Shown here one piece after another: positions 25,776 through 33,156 of a stretch of DNA of 33,156 nucleotides (position 1 is its first letter; the number at the start of each line of letters is the position of its first letter). The position numbers were made by a program, and so were the translations under genes. This DNA is from an uncultured Oscillospiraceae bacterium (lineage in GTDB: Bacteria > Bacillota > Clostridia > Oscillospirales > Oscillospiraceae). The notes under the pieces were generated by a model that saw only the letters and a program-made list of their open reading frames with translations, did not search any database and was not told the origin of the DNA. The DNA lies in the NCBI GenBank assembly GCA_934591845.1, contig CAKTPO010000024.1:1-33156 (forward strand), in the 5' to 3' direction.

Positions 25776-26980
25776 AAAAACTGCGGCTGCGGTTTGTCAT
25801 TGTCATTATGGTGCTGGTCAGCGTGACCTTTGGAGGGATTTTCGGCCTTTTATATTGCTTTACCAAGGCGAATCTGGAGGAGGAGAGCATTGCCATGATG
25901 AAAACCGTGGCGGCGAACCCTTTTAGGCCTGGGCGCATCAGCATCCACAGCACCCAGGTCCGGCTGCCCTACTTTATGATCAAGGTGGAAGCCAACCGGG
26001 AGATCACCACGGTGGTAGACGGCAACTTTGACCTGTCAGACAGTGCCTTTCTGTCCACCCTTTTGGCGGCGGTGGAGCAGGGCGGCGGGGAGACCGGCAC
26101 GGTGCCGGAATACAATCTGCGCTATCTCCGGGTTCGCACGCCCCTGAGCCAGACCCTGGTTTTTGCGGACATGACCATTGAAAAAGCCACCCTGATGAAT
26201 CTGGCCCGGACCTGCCTGGTACTCACCATTCTGGGCCTGGGGATTTTTCTGGCCATTGCCGTTTTTCTGGCCCGGTGGATGGTACGGCCTGTGGAAAAAG
26301 CCTGGCAGCAGCAGCGGCAATTTGTGGCAGACGCTTCCCACGAACTGAAAACCCCTCTGACCGTTATTACCACCAACGCAGAACTGCTGCAAATGCCCGA
26401 AGACCCGGAAAACGCCCGGCGGTGTGCGGACAGCATCCTTACCATGTCCCGGCAGATGCGGCTATTGGTAGAGCGGCTGTTGGAACTGGCCCGGACGGAC
26501 AGCGCCCAGAACCGGCTGACCTTGGAGGAAGTGGATCTGTCTGCCCTGGCAGAGGATGGGGTGCTGCCCTTTGAGGCGGTGTTCTTTGAGGCGGGACTGA
26601 CCCTGGCCACCTCCATCGAGCCGGGGATCCAAGTCACCGGCAGCCGCCAATATTTGGGGCAACTGTTGGACATCCTCCTGGACAATGCCCGAAAATACGC
26701 CCTGGGAGGCGAAATACAGGTGGAGCTGTGCCGGGTCCATCGCCACCGGTGCCGCTTGGTCGTCTCCAATACGGCGGAACCGAAAAACCGGGAGGAACTG
26801 CAGGCCATGTTCAAACGCTTCTACCGGGGCGACCCGGCCAGAAGCCGGGACGGCAGCTTTGGGTTGGGACTGTCCATTGCGGAGAATATCGTGTCTTCCC
26901 ATGCCGGAAAACTCTGGGCCGAAAGCCGGGAGGGGCGGCTGTATGTTCTGGCAGAGCTGCCCTGTAAAGAGGAAAAATAA
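25769..26980 (+). CDS. Membrane sensor histidine kinase
   Basis: 403-residue kinase partner of the preceding regulator. TM1 is about 9-30, an extracytoplasmic sensor domain of about 115 residues follows, TM2 is about 147-170. Next come HAMP-like residues (WMVRPVEKAW), the HisKA domain with phosphoacceptor His191 in ADASHELKTPLTVI, and HATPase_c with LDILLDNARKYA (N box) and SFGLGLSIAENIV (G box). The start codon is GTG, overlapping the regulator's stop. The sensor domain is small and has no motif I recognise. A terminator 10 nt after the stop ends the operon. Confidence 0.94.
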   Translation: MLKKLRLRFVIVIMVLVSVTFGGIFGLLYCFTKANLEEESIAMMKTVAANPFRPGRISIHSTQVRLPYFMIKVEANREITTVVDGNFDLSDSAFLSTLLAAVEQGGGETGTVPEYNLRYLRVRTPLSQTLVFADMTIEKATLMNLARTCLVLTILGLGIFLAIAVFLARWMVRPVEKAWQQQRQFVADASHELKTPLTVITTNAELLQMPEDPENARRCADSILTMSRQMRLLVERLLELARTDSAQNRLTLEEVDLSALAEDGVLPFEAVFFEAGLTLATSIEPGIQVTGSRQYLGQLLDILLDNARKYALGGEIQVELCRVHRHRCRLVVSNTAEPKNREELQAMFKRFYRGDPARSRDGSFGLGLSIAENIVSSHAGKLWAESREGRLYVLAELPCKEEK

Positions 26981-26989
26981 GTTGAATGA

Positions 26990-27032
26990 GATGCTTCTGT
27001 ATGGTATACTTCCTACAGAAGCGTCTTTTTTT
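26990..27032 (+). terminator. Terminator of the two-component operon
   Basis: GATGCTTCTGTA (26990-27001) pairs with TACAGAAGCGTC (27014-27025) with one T-G wobble; 12-nt loop; followed by seven T. Confidence 0.9.
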
Positions 27033-27056
27033 CACGGAAATATCAAAAAAGGGAAA

Positions 27057-27077
27057 CTCTGAACCCGTGGGTCAGAG
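27057..27077 (+). promoter_or_regulatory. Leader hairpin before MBOAT copy 2
   Basis: CTCTGAACCC (27057-27066) pairs with GGGTCAGAG (27069-27077) with one bulged A and a 2-nt loop as drawn. It ends about 13 nt ahead of the GGAGGAA ribosome binding site. No convincing sigma-A promoter was found between the preceding terminator and this gene, so expression may depend on read-through or on a promoter not matching consensus. Confidence 0.4.
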
Positions 27078-27099
27078 CTTTTCCAGAAACGGAGGAACT

Positions 27100-28560
27100 A
27101 TGGTTTTTAATTCCTACAGTTTTTTGCTGTTTTTCCCGGTGGTGCTGATTCTTGTAAACATTCTGCCTGCCAAGTGGCGCAATGGGTTGCTGCTGATGGC
27201 TAGCTACCTGTTTTACGCCAGCTGGGGCAAACGCTACTGTGTGCTGCTGCTGTTTGTCACCGGGGTGGTGTATGGGGCCGGACTGCTGCTGGAAAAGAAG
27301 CGGCAAAAAGGCATCTTCCTCCTGGGTCTTCTGGCAACCCTGGGGGGACTGCTGCTGTATAAATACGCAAACTTTGCCCTCTACACCGGCAACACCCTGC
27401 TGCAGGTCTTGGGGGTGGGGCAGCCGCTGCCGGTGCTGTGCCTGGCCATGCCGGCGGGCATCTCCTTTTTCACCTTTCAGGCGGCGGGTTATCTCATCGA
27501 TGTGTACCAGGGGAAGTATCCCGCAGAGCGGAGTTTTTTAAGGCTGGCCCTCTTTGTCTCGTTCTTCCCCCAGATTTTGTCCGGCCCTATTGGCCGGGGG
27601 GATCAGCTGCTGCCTCAGTATGAACACCCTCAAAAGCCCAGCTATGACCAGCTGCGCCATGGGTTTTTGACCCTGGTCTGGGGCTTTTTCCTGAAGCTGA
27701 TGCTGGCAGACCGGGCGGCCATTCTGGTTAACACGGTTTACGGGGCTTACAAGGACTATGCCGGGATCTGCCTGGTCTTTGCCACCCTGGTCTACGCCCT
27801 GCAAATCTACTGCGATTTTGCGGGCTACTCCTACATGGCCATCGGCGGGGCCAGAATGCTGGGGATCGAGCTGCCGAAAAACTTCGACACCCCCTATTTT
27901 GCCCAGTCCATTCAGGAATTCTGGCGGCGGTGGCATATTTCCCTGAGCACCTGGTTCCGGGACTATGCGTACTTCCCCCTGGGGGGCAGCCGCTGCTCCA
28001 AAATCAAAAAATACCGGAATATTTTCATTGTCTTTCTGGTCAGCGGCCTGTGGCACGGGGCCATGTGGTCCTTTGTGCTGTGGGGAGCCATTCACGCCCT
28101 GTATCAGATCATCGGCGCGCTGACAAAGCCCGCCCGGGAACAGGCCCTGAATGCCCTCCATGTAAACCGGGACAGCGGCAGCTACCGGGTGTTCCGGATG
28201 CTGTGTACCTTCCTGTTGGTGGACTTTGCATGGCTGTTTTTCCGGGCGGAGGGCCTGGGCAACGCCTTTGCCATGCTCCGGTGGATCATCACAGAGTTGC
28301 GGCCTACGGAGTTGGTGGGGCAGGCTTTCTATGCCATGGGCCTGGACCAACAGGACTTCTGGGCCATGCTGGTCTTTACCGGGGTGCTGGTTCTGGTGGA
28401 TGTGCTGCGCTACCGGGGGGTAAACCTCTGGGGCTGGTATCAGAAGCAGAACTGGCTCTTCCGGGAGCTGGGTCTGGCGGCGGTAATGCTGCTGATTATC
28501 ACTTTCGGCGTATGGGGGAACGGCTTTGATGCGTCCAGTTTTATCTATTTTAAGTTCTAA
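27100..28560 (+). CDS. MBOAT-family O-acyltransferase (AlgI/DltB-like), copy 2
   Basis: 486-residue polytopic membrane protein, paralogue of the MBOAT at 16038-17522. Shared blocks include PAGISFFTFQAAGYLIDVYQ (118-137), SFFPQILSGPIGRG (154-167), QIYCDFAGYSYMAIGG (235-250), FWRRWHISLSTWFRDYAYFP (274-293) and catalytic His319 in SGLWHGA. The start ATG 27100 has GGAGGAA 5 nt upstream; the longer open frame starts inside the preceding terminator and is rejected. The SGNH partner begins within its last 32 nt. The likely role is acyl transfer across the membrane to a surface glycan. The two MBOATs share a common ancestor but belong to oppositely oriented operons and have clearly diverged. Confidence 0.93.
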   Translation: MVFNSYSFLLFFPVVLILVNILPAKWRNGLLLMASYLFYASWGKRYCVLLLFVTGVVYGAGLLLEKKRQKGIFLLGLLATLGGLLLYKYANFALYTGNTLLQVLGVGQPLPVLCLAMPAGISFFTFQAAGYLIDVYQGKYPAERSFLRLALFVSFFPQILSGPIGRGDQLLPQYEHPQKPSYDQLRHGFLTLVWGFFLKLMLADRAAILVNTVYGAYKDYAGICLVFATLVYALQIYCDFAGYSYMAIGGARMLGIELPKNFDTPYFAQSIQEFWRRWHISLSTWFRDYAYFPLGGSRCSKIKKYRNIFIVFLVSGLWHGAMWSFVLWGAIHALYQIIGALTKPAREQALNALHVNRDSGSYRVFRMLCTFLLVDFAWLFFRAEGLGNAFAMLRWIITELRPTELVGQAFYAMGLDQQDFWAMLVFTGVLVLVDVLRYRGVNLWGWYQKQNWLFRELGLAAVMLLIITFGVWGNGFDASSFIYFKF

Positions 28561-29821
28561 GACTTTCCGGCGGGTCGTCAGCGTTTTGGTGCTGCTGGCC
28601 CTGGTGCTGGGCTGCACGGTGTTTTTAGGCCAGATGTTCCAGATGGAGCGTGGGGCCAGAACCCACAGCTTTTTCACCCAGGACACCCAGTATGATGTGC
28701 TGTTTTACGGTTCCAGCCATGTGATCAACGGCATTTTCCCCATGTATCTCTGGGAGACCATGGGCATTCCCTCTTACAATCTCTCCGGTCACGGCTGTCG
28801 GCCCTCTATGGCCTATTGGCTCTTAAAAATGACCCTGCCCTACCACAAGCCCAAGGCGGCGGTGCTGGATGTGCTGTTTACCTGGGAGGAAAATTCCGAG
28901 CTGACGGTGTCCCTGGCCCACAACATCTTAGACCCCTTCCCCGCATCCATTTCCAAGACCCAGGCCATTCTGGATCTCTACGCCGGGGAAGCCCAGCGGG
29001 GGGAACTGCTGTTTCCCCTGGACGTGTATCACAACCGGTGGAAAGAACTGGATCCCTCCATGGTTCAGGTGGCTCTTGGGGAGCCGGTGGTACCCCTGAC
29101 GGAAAAGGGTGCGGAGAGCCGGGTCACGGTGGAGCCTTGCCGGGAGGACTATCTTCTGGCAGAACCCCAGGAACAAGCAGAGGACTTTACCCGGGAGATG
29201 GGCTACCTGGTCAAATTCATTGAACTGTGCCAGGAGCAGGACATTGTGCCCGTTATCACCTACTTGCCCTGCAAAACCAGCCGTTGGAGCCAGATGTGCT
29301 GCAACCGCTCCATGGCCATTGCCCGGGAGATGGGGGCCCTGACCCTGGATCTGGAATACGAAAATCCCTTAAACAATTTGACGGACTGGGCCGACGGCCC
29401 GGATCATGTAAACCCCGCCGGGGCCTTGAAGCTGACGGCGGCGGTGGGAGAATTTCTCCAAAAAGCCCTGGATTTGCCGGACCGGCGGCAGGAAGAGGCC
29501 TATAAAGACTGGCAGCAGGATCTGGCAAGCTATTATAAGACCCAGGAAGCCAAAATGGCAGAGGTAGACACCCCGGAAAAGGTGCTGACCCTGGCGGCTC
29601 TTCCCGGCTTCCGGGCAAAATTGGAGTTGGCCCCAGGCTATGAAAACGAATTGTTGACCGCCCAGATCGGGGAACTGGGCAGCCGGGGAACCCTGGAAAC
29701 CGCGGTACAGGACCAGGCCTTTGACGCTCTGCGGCTGACGGTCTGGAACGCCCAGGGGGACAATGTGCTGTGCAGAACCTGGAACAAGGTGTTGACCCCG
29801 GAGGAAGGAGGAACCCCATGA
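28529..29821 (+). CDS. SGNH/DltD-like extracytoplasmic protein, tandem copy A
   Basis: 430-residue protein with an N-terminal membrane anchor (about 16-35) and an extracytoplasmic SGNH-like domain: VLFYGSSHVINGIFP with GSSH at 61-64, SYNLSGHG, HKPKAAVLDVLF and DHVNPAGALKL near 288 with the catalytic Asp-x-x-His arrangement. About 110 residues follow the domain. The start overlaps the MBOAT gene by 32 nt; ATG 28529 is preceded by GGGGG at a usable distance, and a TTG one codon earlier is an alternative. It is a paralogue of the next gene (long shared blocks such as LLFPLDVYHNRWKELD and LLFPFDVYHNRWKQLD). Probable acyl-transfer partner of the MBOAT. Confidence 0.83.
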   Translation: MRPVLSILSSKTFRRVVSVLVLLALVLGCTVFLGQMFQMERGARTHSFFTQDTQYDVLFYGSSHVINGIFPMYLWETMGIPSYNLSGHGCRPSMAYWLLKMTLPYHKPKAAVLDVLFTWEENSELTVSLAHNILDPFPASISKTQAILDLYAGEAQRGELLFPLDVYHNRWKELDPSMVQVALGEPVVPLTEKGAESRVTVEPCREDYLLAEPQEQAEDFTREMGYLVKFIELCQEQDIVPVITYLPCKTSRWSQMCCNRSMAIAREMGALTLDLEYENPLNNLTDWADGPDHVNPAGALKLTAAVGEFLQKALDLPDRRQEEAYKDWQQDLASYYKTQEAKMAEVDTPEKVLTLAALPGFRAKLELAPGYENELLTAQIGELGSRGTLETAVQDQAFDALRLTVWNAQGDNVLCRTWNKVLTPEEGGTP

Positions 29822-31056
29822 ATACGTTTCCAAAGCGGGCCATCAGTGTTCTGTTGCTTCTGAGCCTGGTATTCTCCGGCGGTTTCTTTCTCTCCCGGGC
29901 CTTGGCCATGACCGAGGGTCCGGAAAAGAACGGCAGCTTTTTAAAAGAGGACCGGGATTATGATGTGCTGTTTTTCGGTTCCAGCCATGTGGTCAACGGC
30001 GTTTTCCCCATGGAACTGTGGAAAGACTACGGCATCACCTCCTACAATCTCTCCGGCCACGGGGCGGGGTTGCCCGCCAGCTACTGGACCATGCGCCTGG
30101 CCACCCAGTACCACAAGCCCCGGGTGGCGGTGCTGGATGTGCTGTTTGCCCAGTCCGGCACCACGGAAATGAACATCAGTCTGGCCCACGAACTGCTGGA
30201 CCCCTTTCCGCTGTCCAGAACCAAACTCCAGGCCATCAAAGACCTCTACCCTGGCAAGTCCCAACAGGCGGAACTGCTGTTTCCCTTTGACGTATACCAC
30301 AACCGCTGGAAGCAGCTGGATACGGACATGGTGCAGCGGGGCCTGACAGGCCAGGTGGAACGCTCCCACCAAAAGGGCGCACAGGCCCGGGTGGACGTGC
30401 AGCCCTTGGATGCCTCCCCCCTGATTCCCCAAAGTCAGAAAATGGAGGAGCAGACCCTGGGCCTACACTACATCGAACAGTTCGTCCGCTACTGCCTGGA
30501 ACAGGACATTATTCCGGTGCTGACCTATCTCCCCTGTGAAATTTCCCAGCAGTGGCAGGAAAGCTGCAATGCCGCCCTGGCATTGGGGCAGGAATTGGGG
30601 GCTTATGTGCTGGACATCCAGTATATGGGCCTACTGGACAACAGCACCGACTGGTATGACCAAGGGGGCCACGTAAATCCCTTGGGGGCCAAAAAAATCA
30701 CCGCCTGTCTGGGGGACTTCCTGCAAAATACCCTGCATCTTCCGGACCGGCGGCAGGACGTCGCATGGCAGCAGGATTATGATGCCTATTGCGGGGAACT
30801 GGCCGATAAATTTGCCACCCTGGAAACCCTGCCCCAGTTTTTGGCCCTGGCCGCTGTAGGAGATTTTGCCCTGGAACTGACCTGGCCGCCGGAGACAGAC
30901 CCTGGGGCGTTGATCGCCAATATGCTATCCCAACTGGGACACCGGGTCACGGTGCTGGAAGAGCCGGGAAAGACTGATGTCACCGTCACCGTTCCCGGCA
31001 TCACCCAAAAAAGTTTCTCCTGGGCCATCCGGGAGGGTGCTTATACGAGTTTTTAA
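29818..31056 (+). CDS. SGNH/DltD-like extracytoplasmic protein, tandem copy B
   Basis: 412-residue paralogue of the preceding gene. N-terminal anchor (about 8-30), VLFFGSSHVVNGVFP with GSSH at 54-57, SYNLSGHG, HKPRVAVLDVLF, ELLFPFDVYHNRWKQLD, and GGHVNPLGAKKI, where the residue two before His is Gly rather than the Asp of copy A (the Asp is in WYDQGGHVN, four residues before the His). The ATG overlaps the stop of copy A (ATGA) behind a GGAGGAA site. Whether both copies are active or one is a non-catalytic partner cannot be decided; the altered D-x-x-H spacing makes copy B the likelier modified one. It ends the MBOAT operon; the stop codon is the first part of a strong hairpin. Confidence 0.82.
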   Translation: MNTFPKRAISVLLLLSLVFSGGFFLSRALAMTEGPEKNGSFLKEDRDYDVLFFGSSHVVNGVFPMELWKDYGITSYNLSGHGAGLPASYWTMRLATQYHKPRVAVLDVLFAQSGTTEMNISLAHELLDPFPLSRTKLQAIKDLYPGKSQQAELLFPFDVYHNRWKQLDTDMVQRGLTGQVERSHQKGAQARVDVQPLDASPLIPQSQKMEEQTLGLHYIEQFVRYCLEQDIIPVLTYLPCEISQQWQESCNAALALGQELGAYVLDIQYMGLLDNSTDWYDQGGHVNPLGAKKITACLGDFLQNTLHLPDRRQDVAWQQDYDAYCGELADKFATLETLPQFLALAAVGDFALELTWPPETDPGALIANMLSQLGHRVTVLEEPGKTDVTVTVPGITQKSFSWAIREGAYTSF

Positions 31057-31207
31057 TAAAACGCTTAAAAGCGTTTTATTAGGCCGCAGGATTGCGGCCA
31101 GCGGCCACTGCCGCTGAAAAAACGAAGTCAATACATTTCTTACCGCCGCCCAGGCGGCCTGCCGTGAAACGGCAGAATAAAATGATGAAATCATTTTATT
31201 AAGAAAT
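31054..31207. repeat. Array of six adjacent hairpins
   Basis: Hairpins in order: TAATAAAACGCTT/AAGCGTTTTATTA (31054-31081, starts at the stop codon), GGCCGCA/TGCGGCC (31082-31099), AGCGGC/GCCGCT (31100-31115), then 29 nt of spacer, GCCGCC/GGCGGC (31145-31158), CTGCCGT/ACGGCAG (31159-31175), AATAAAATGAT/ATCATTTTATT (31176-31200). ATTTCTTA (31135-31142) and TAAGAAAT (31200-31207) could close an outer stem around the last three. All arms are perfect. The first hairpin with its TTTTATTA arm probably terminates the upstream operon. The rest resembles a structured RNA or palindromic intergenic element; I recognise no known family. Confidence 0.8.
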
Positions 31208-31230
31208 AGTATTAATGTGAGGAAGATTTT

Positions 31231-31872
31231 TTGAAAAAACCCGATATCGAAAAACTACTGCCCGGGTTCTCCATGACCCGGGCGGGTCTTATTATGCTGG
31301 GGGCGGCCATTGCCTCCTTTGGCCTGTACAACATCCATCAGCAAAGCGGCATTACCGAGGGGGGCGTACTGGGTACGGTGCTGCTGCTCCACCACTGGCT
31401 GGGCTTGCCCGCCTCGGTCATCACCCCAATTCTGGATTTGAGCTGCTACGCCCTGGCCCTGAAAATCCTGGGTCTGGACTTTATCAAGTGGTCCGTGGCC
31501 TCCACCCTTTGCGTTTCCGGATTTTTTAGAGTCTGGGAATGCTGGCCCCCCATGCTCCCCAACCTCTCCGGTCATCCATTCCTGGCTGCGGTGCTGGGCG
31601 CGCTGTTTGTGGGTGTCGGTGTGGGCCTGGTAGTCCGCCAGGGCGGCTCCTCCGGCGGTGACGACGCTCTGGCCCTGTCCATCGCCAAAGCCACCCACAT
31701 CCGGATTTCCCAGGCCTATTTGTTCACCGATTTAACGGTCCTCCTGCTGTCCCTGAGCTACATCCCGTTCCGCCGCATCGCCTATTCCCTCATCACCGTC
31801 ACCATTTCCTCCTGGCTCATCGATCTTTTTCAGATGAAGAAACAAAAGCCTATTGACAAGATAGGTTTTTAG
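31231..31872 (+). CDS. YitT-family (DUF161-like) membrane protein
   Basis: 213-residue integral membrane protein. Five or six hydrophobic segments are visible, with the family-type glycine-rich loops GLYNIHQQSGITEGGVLGT (about 31-49) and the VVRQGGSSGGDDALALSI segment, which corresponds to the LRxGGSTGGTDIIA block of YitT proteins. The C-terminus is short, basic and cytoplasmic, without the DUF2179 domain found in full YitT; in this it resembles the YczE-type short members. Start TTG at 31231 with GAGGAAG upstream. Function of the family is unsettled. The cysK promoter overlaps its last codons, so it is probably transcribed separately from cysK. Confidence 0.8.
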   Translation: MKKPDIEKLLPGFSMTRAGLIMLGAAIASFGLYNIHQQSGITEGGVLGTVLLLHHWLGLPASVITPILDLSCYALALKILGLDFIKWSVASTLCVSGFFRVWECWPPMLPNLSGHPFLAAVLGALFVGVGVGLVVRQGGSSGGDDALALSIAKATHIRISQAYLFTDLTVLLLSLSYIPFRRIAYSLITVTISSWLIDLFQMKKQKPIDKIGF

Positions 31873-31881
31873 CAGTATGAT
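31853..31881 (+). promoter_or_regulatory. Promoter of cysK
   Basis: Perfect TTGACA (31853-31858), 17-nt spacer, TATGAT (31876-31881), overlapping the 3' end of the YitT-like gene. The leader is about 95 nt; no S-box or T-box was recognised in it. Confidence 0.85.
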
Positions 31882-31980
31882 GTGGCAAACGGAAAACCAG
31901 ACGGGGAAATTGACAATTCCAAAACACCTGTCCGTTTTAACTGCGCACGTTCTAAATTTTTCCCGGAAAGGAAGATCATT

Positions 31981-32916
31981 ATGTCCAAAATTTACACCTC
32001 TGCCGATCAGCTCATTGGCCACACGCCCCTGTTGGAGCTTACAAACATTGAAAAAGCGGAACACCTGGAAGCCACCATTCTTGCCAAGCTGGAATATCTG
32101 AACCCGGCGGGGTCCGTAAAGGACCGGATCGCCAAGGGGATCATTGATGACGCGGAACGCTCCGGGGCGTTGAAGCCTGGGGCCACCCTCATTGAGCCTA
32201 CTTCCGGGAATACGGGCATCGGCCTGGCCTCTGTGGCGGCGGCCCGGGGATATAAGCTCATCATCGTCATGCCGGACACCATGAGCGTGGAACGCCGCCA
32301 GCTGATCAAGGCCTACGGGGCCGAGCTGGTTCTCTCCGAGGGAGCCAAGGGCATGGCCGGGGCCGTGGAAAAGGCCCAGGAGTTGGCCGCCCGGATTCCC
32401 GGCAGCTTCATCCCCGGCCAGTTCACCAACCCCGCCAACCCCAAGACCCATTTTGAAACCACCGGCCCGGAAATCTATGAAGATACCGACGGAAAAGTGG
32501 ATATTTTCGTTGCCGGTGTGGGCACCGGCGGCACCGTCACCGGTGTGGGCGCGTACCTGAAAAGCAAGAACCCCCAAACCAAAGTGGTGGCCGTAGAACC
32601 CGCCGGTTCTCCCCTGCTCTCCCAGGGCAAGGCCGGACCCCACAAAATCCAGGGCATCGGGGCAAACTTCGTCCCCCAGGTGCTGGACACCCACGTCTAC
32701 GATGAGGTCATGGCCGTTGCTGACGAGGATGCTTTCAAAACTGGCCGTCTGATTGGCCAAAAAGAGGGCGTATTGGTGGGCATCTCCTCCGGCGCCGCTC
32801 TGTGGGCCGCCATGACCCTGGCCAAGCGCCCGGAAAACAAGGGCAAAACCATCGTAGCCCTCCTCCCCGACACCGGAGACCGGTATCTGTCCACCCCGCT
32901 GTTTGCTGCTGACTGA
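31981..32916 (+). CDS. cysK: Cysteine synthase (O-acetylserine sulfhydrylase)
   Basis: 311-residue PLP enzyme that makes L-cysteine and acetate from O-acetylserine and sulfide in the cytoplasm. Seen: PLP lysine Lys47 in YLNPAGSVKDRIA, the substrate loop EPTSGNTGIG (72-81), GQFTNPANPKTHFETTGPEI (split reading: the NPxNPxxH block), the phosphate-binding GVGTGGTVTGVG, GISSGAA, and the C-terminal PDTGDRYLSTPLF. Length matches CysK. ATG 31981 follows GGAAAGGAAG; the open frame extends 33 codons further upstream but that part overlaps the promoter. The gene is monocistronic between its own promoter and terminator. No serine acetyltransferase gene is nearby. Confidence 0.96.
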   Translation: MSKIYTSADQLIGHTPLLELTNIEKAEHLEATILAKLEYLNPAGSVKDRIAKGIIDDAERSGALKPGATLIEPTSGNTGIGLASVAAARGYKLIIVMPDTMSVERRQLIKAYGAELVLSEGAKGMAGAVEKAQELAARIPGSFIPGQFTNPANPKTHFETTGPEIYEDTDGKVDIFVAGVGTGGTVTGVGAYLKSKNPQTKVVAVEPAGSPLLSQGKAGPHKIQGIGANFVPQVLDTHVYDEVMAVADEDAFKTGRLIGQKEGVLVGISSGAALWAAMTLAKRPENKGKTIVALLPDTGDRYLSTPLFAAD

Positions 32917-32918
32917 TC

Positions 32919-32952
32919 AAAAAACGCTTCCCGTGGCTGGGAAGCGTTTTTT
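32919..32952 (+). terminator. Terminator of cysK
   Basis: AAAAAACGCTTCCC (32919-32932) pairs perfectly with GGGAAGCGTTTTTT (32939-32952), 6-nt loop. The A and T runs make it usable in both directions. Confidence 0.93.
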
Positions 32953-33008
32953 ATTACCGAATAGGCCGGTTTTGCAGGTCTGAGGCAGAAGAAAGCCGTC
33001 GTGAAACA

Positions 33009-33037
33009 TTGACAAAAATCCAAAACTGGGGTATAGT
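33009..33037 (+). promoter_or_regulatory. Promoter reading toward the right edge
   Basis: Perfect TTGACA (33009-33014), 17-nt spacer, TATAGT (33032-33037). The following 70 nt have no open frame with an RBS and no RNA family I recognise, and then run into an insertion sequence end at 33110. Confidence 0.7.
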
Positions 33038-33109
33038 ATAGATACAAAGGGTGCTGCCAGCAGGTCGGCTCCCTCAGAGTTGGTTTAGGAAGTAACCGCG
33101 TCTGTGATA

Positions 33110-33156
33110 TGCACCCCAAAAGTTGGACAATTCTGGTTAAATAGCTTCTGCGTAAT
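33110..33156 (-). mobile_element. Right end of an IS3-family insertion sequence (partial)
   Basis: The sequence beginning TGCACCCCAAAAGTTGGACA at 33110 has the form of the terminal inverted repeat of IS3-family elements of the IS150 group (TGxxCCCCAAAAGTTxGACA). Read on the minus strand, an open frame ends in a TAA 27 nt before this terminus, the usual spacing for the orfB transposase. The rest of the element lies beyond the window. Confidence 0.55.
33137..33156 (-). CDS. Possible 3' end of an IS3-family transposase (orfB)
   Basis: Only five codons and the stop are visible on the minus strand: Tyr-Ala-Glu-Ala-Ile-stop. A short C-terminus like this right before the element's inverted repeat fits an IS150-group orfB. 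Too short for a firm call. Confidence 0.35.

Noticed and set aside
31882..31980. cysK leader examined for a T-box or SAM riboswitch
   Set aside because: No conserved T-box sequence, terminator or S-box stem was found.

Overview
The window looks like chromosomal DNA from a GC-rich anaerobic Firmicute of the class Clostridia, most likely Oscillospirales. The grounds are clostridial-type gene content (butyrate kinase, citrate lyase maturation enzymes, the acetylated-DAP lysine branch, DUF3048 lipoprotein, YitT-type membrane protein), sigma-A promoters with TTGACA/TATAAT boxes, strong GGAGG ribosome binding sites and CCA-encoding tRNA genes. Species-level assignment is not possible from the sequence alone.

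Layout. 1-614: 5' part of gapA (minus), with its own promoter. 789-7114: minus-strand block secA > pgeF > orphan peptide-binding lipoprotein > DUF3048 lipoprotein. 7236-10281: plus-strand iron alcohol dehydrogenase with a terminator-like hairpin in its leader, then a polysaccharide flippase ending in a good terminator. 10359-12364: an AT-richer patch holding a single SIR2-domain gene, a candidate stand-alone antiphage NADase, followed by gene-free DNA with palindromes. 12362-12925: two diverged copies of a hairpin element, then a tRNA operon (Gly-TCC, Arg-TCT, His-GTG, minus strand). 13017-14929: glycosyltransferase and acyltransferase pair (minus). 15037-18638: butyrate kinase > MBOAT O-acyltransferase > SGNH/DltD-like protein (minus). 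18719-19501: a nested inverted-repeat element without genes. 19566-24205: dapL-like deacetylase > patA-like aminotransferase > citXG fusion > citC (minus), divergent from dapH (plus). 25030-27032: OmpR-type two-component system and terminator. 27100-31056: a second MBOAT followed by two tandem paralogous SGNH proteins (plus). 31054-31207: a run of six hairpins. 31231-32952: YitT-like membrane protein and cysK with its terminator. 33110-33156: apparent right end of an IS3-family insertion sequence, cut by the window edge.

How the genes fit together. Cell-envelope functions dominate: protein export (SecA), peptidoglycan quality control (PgeF), lipoproteins, a polysaccharide flippase, glycolipid-type GT/acyltransferase, and two separate MBOAT+SGNH modules that probably O-acylate a surface glycan. 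The dapH/dapL/patA set gives the N-acetyl branch to diaminopimelate (lysine and peptidoglycan). CitXG and CitC are maturation enzymes for citrate lyase whose structural genes are not in the window. The most unusual points are the SIR2 gene in an AT-richer patch, the start-to-stop fusion of butyrate kinase to an acylation module, citrate lyase maturation genes overlapping DAP genes, and several structured intergenic elements. Most CDS starts were placed on ribosome binding sites and are often shorter than the longest open frame. Function assignments rest on motif recognition, not on database searches.
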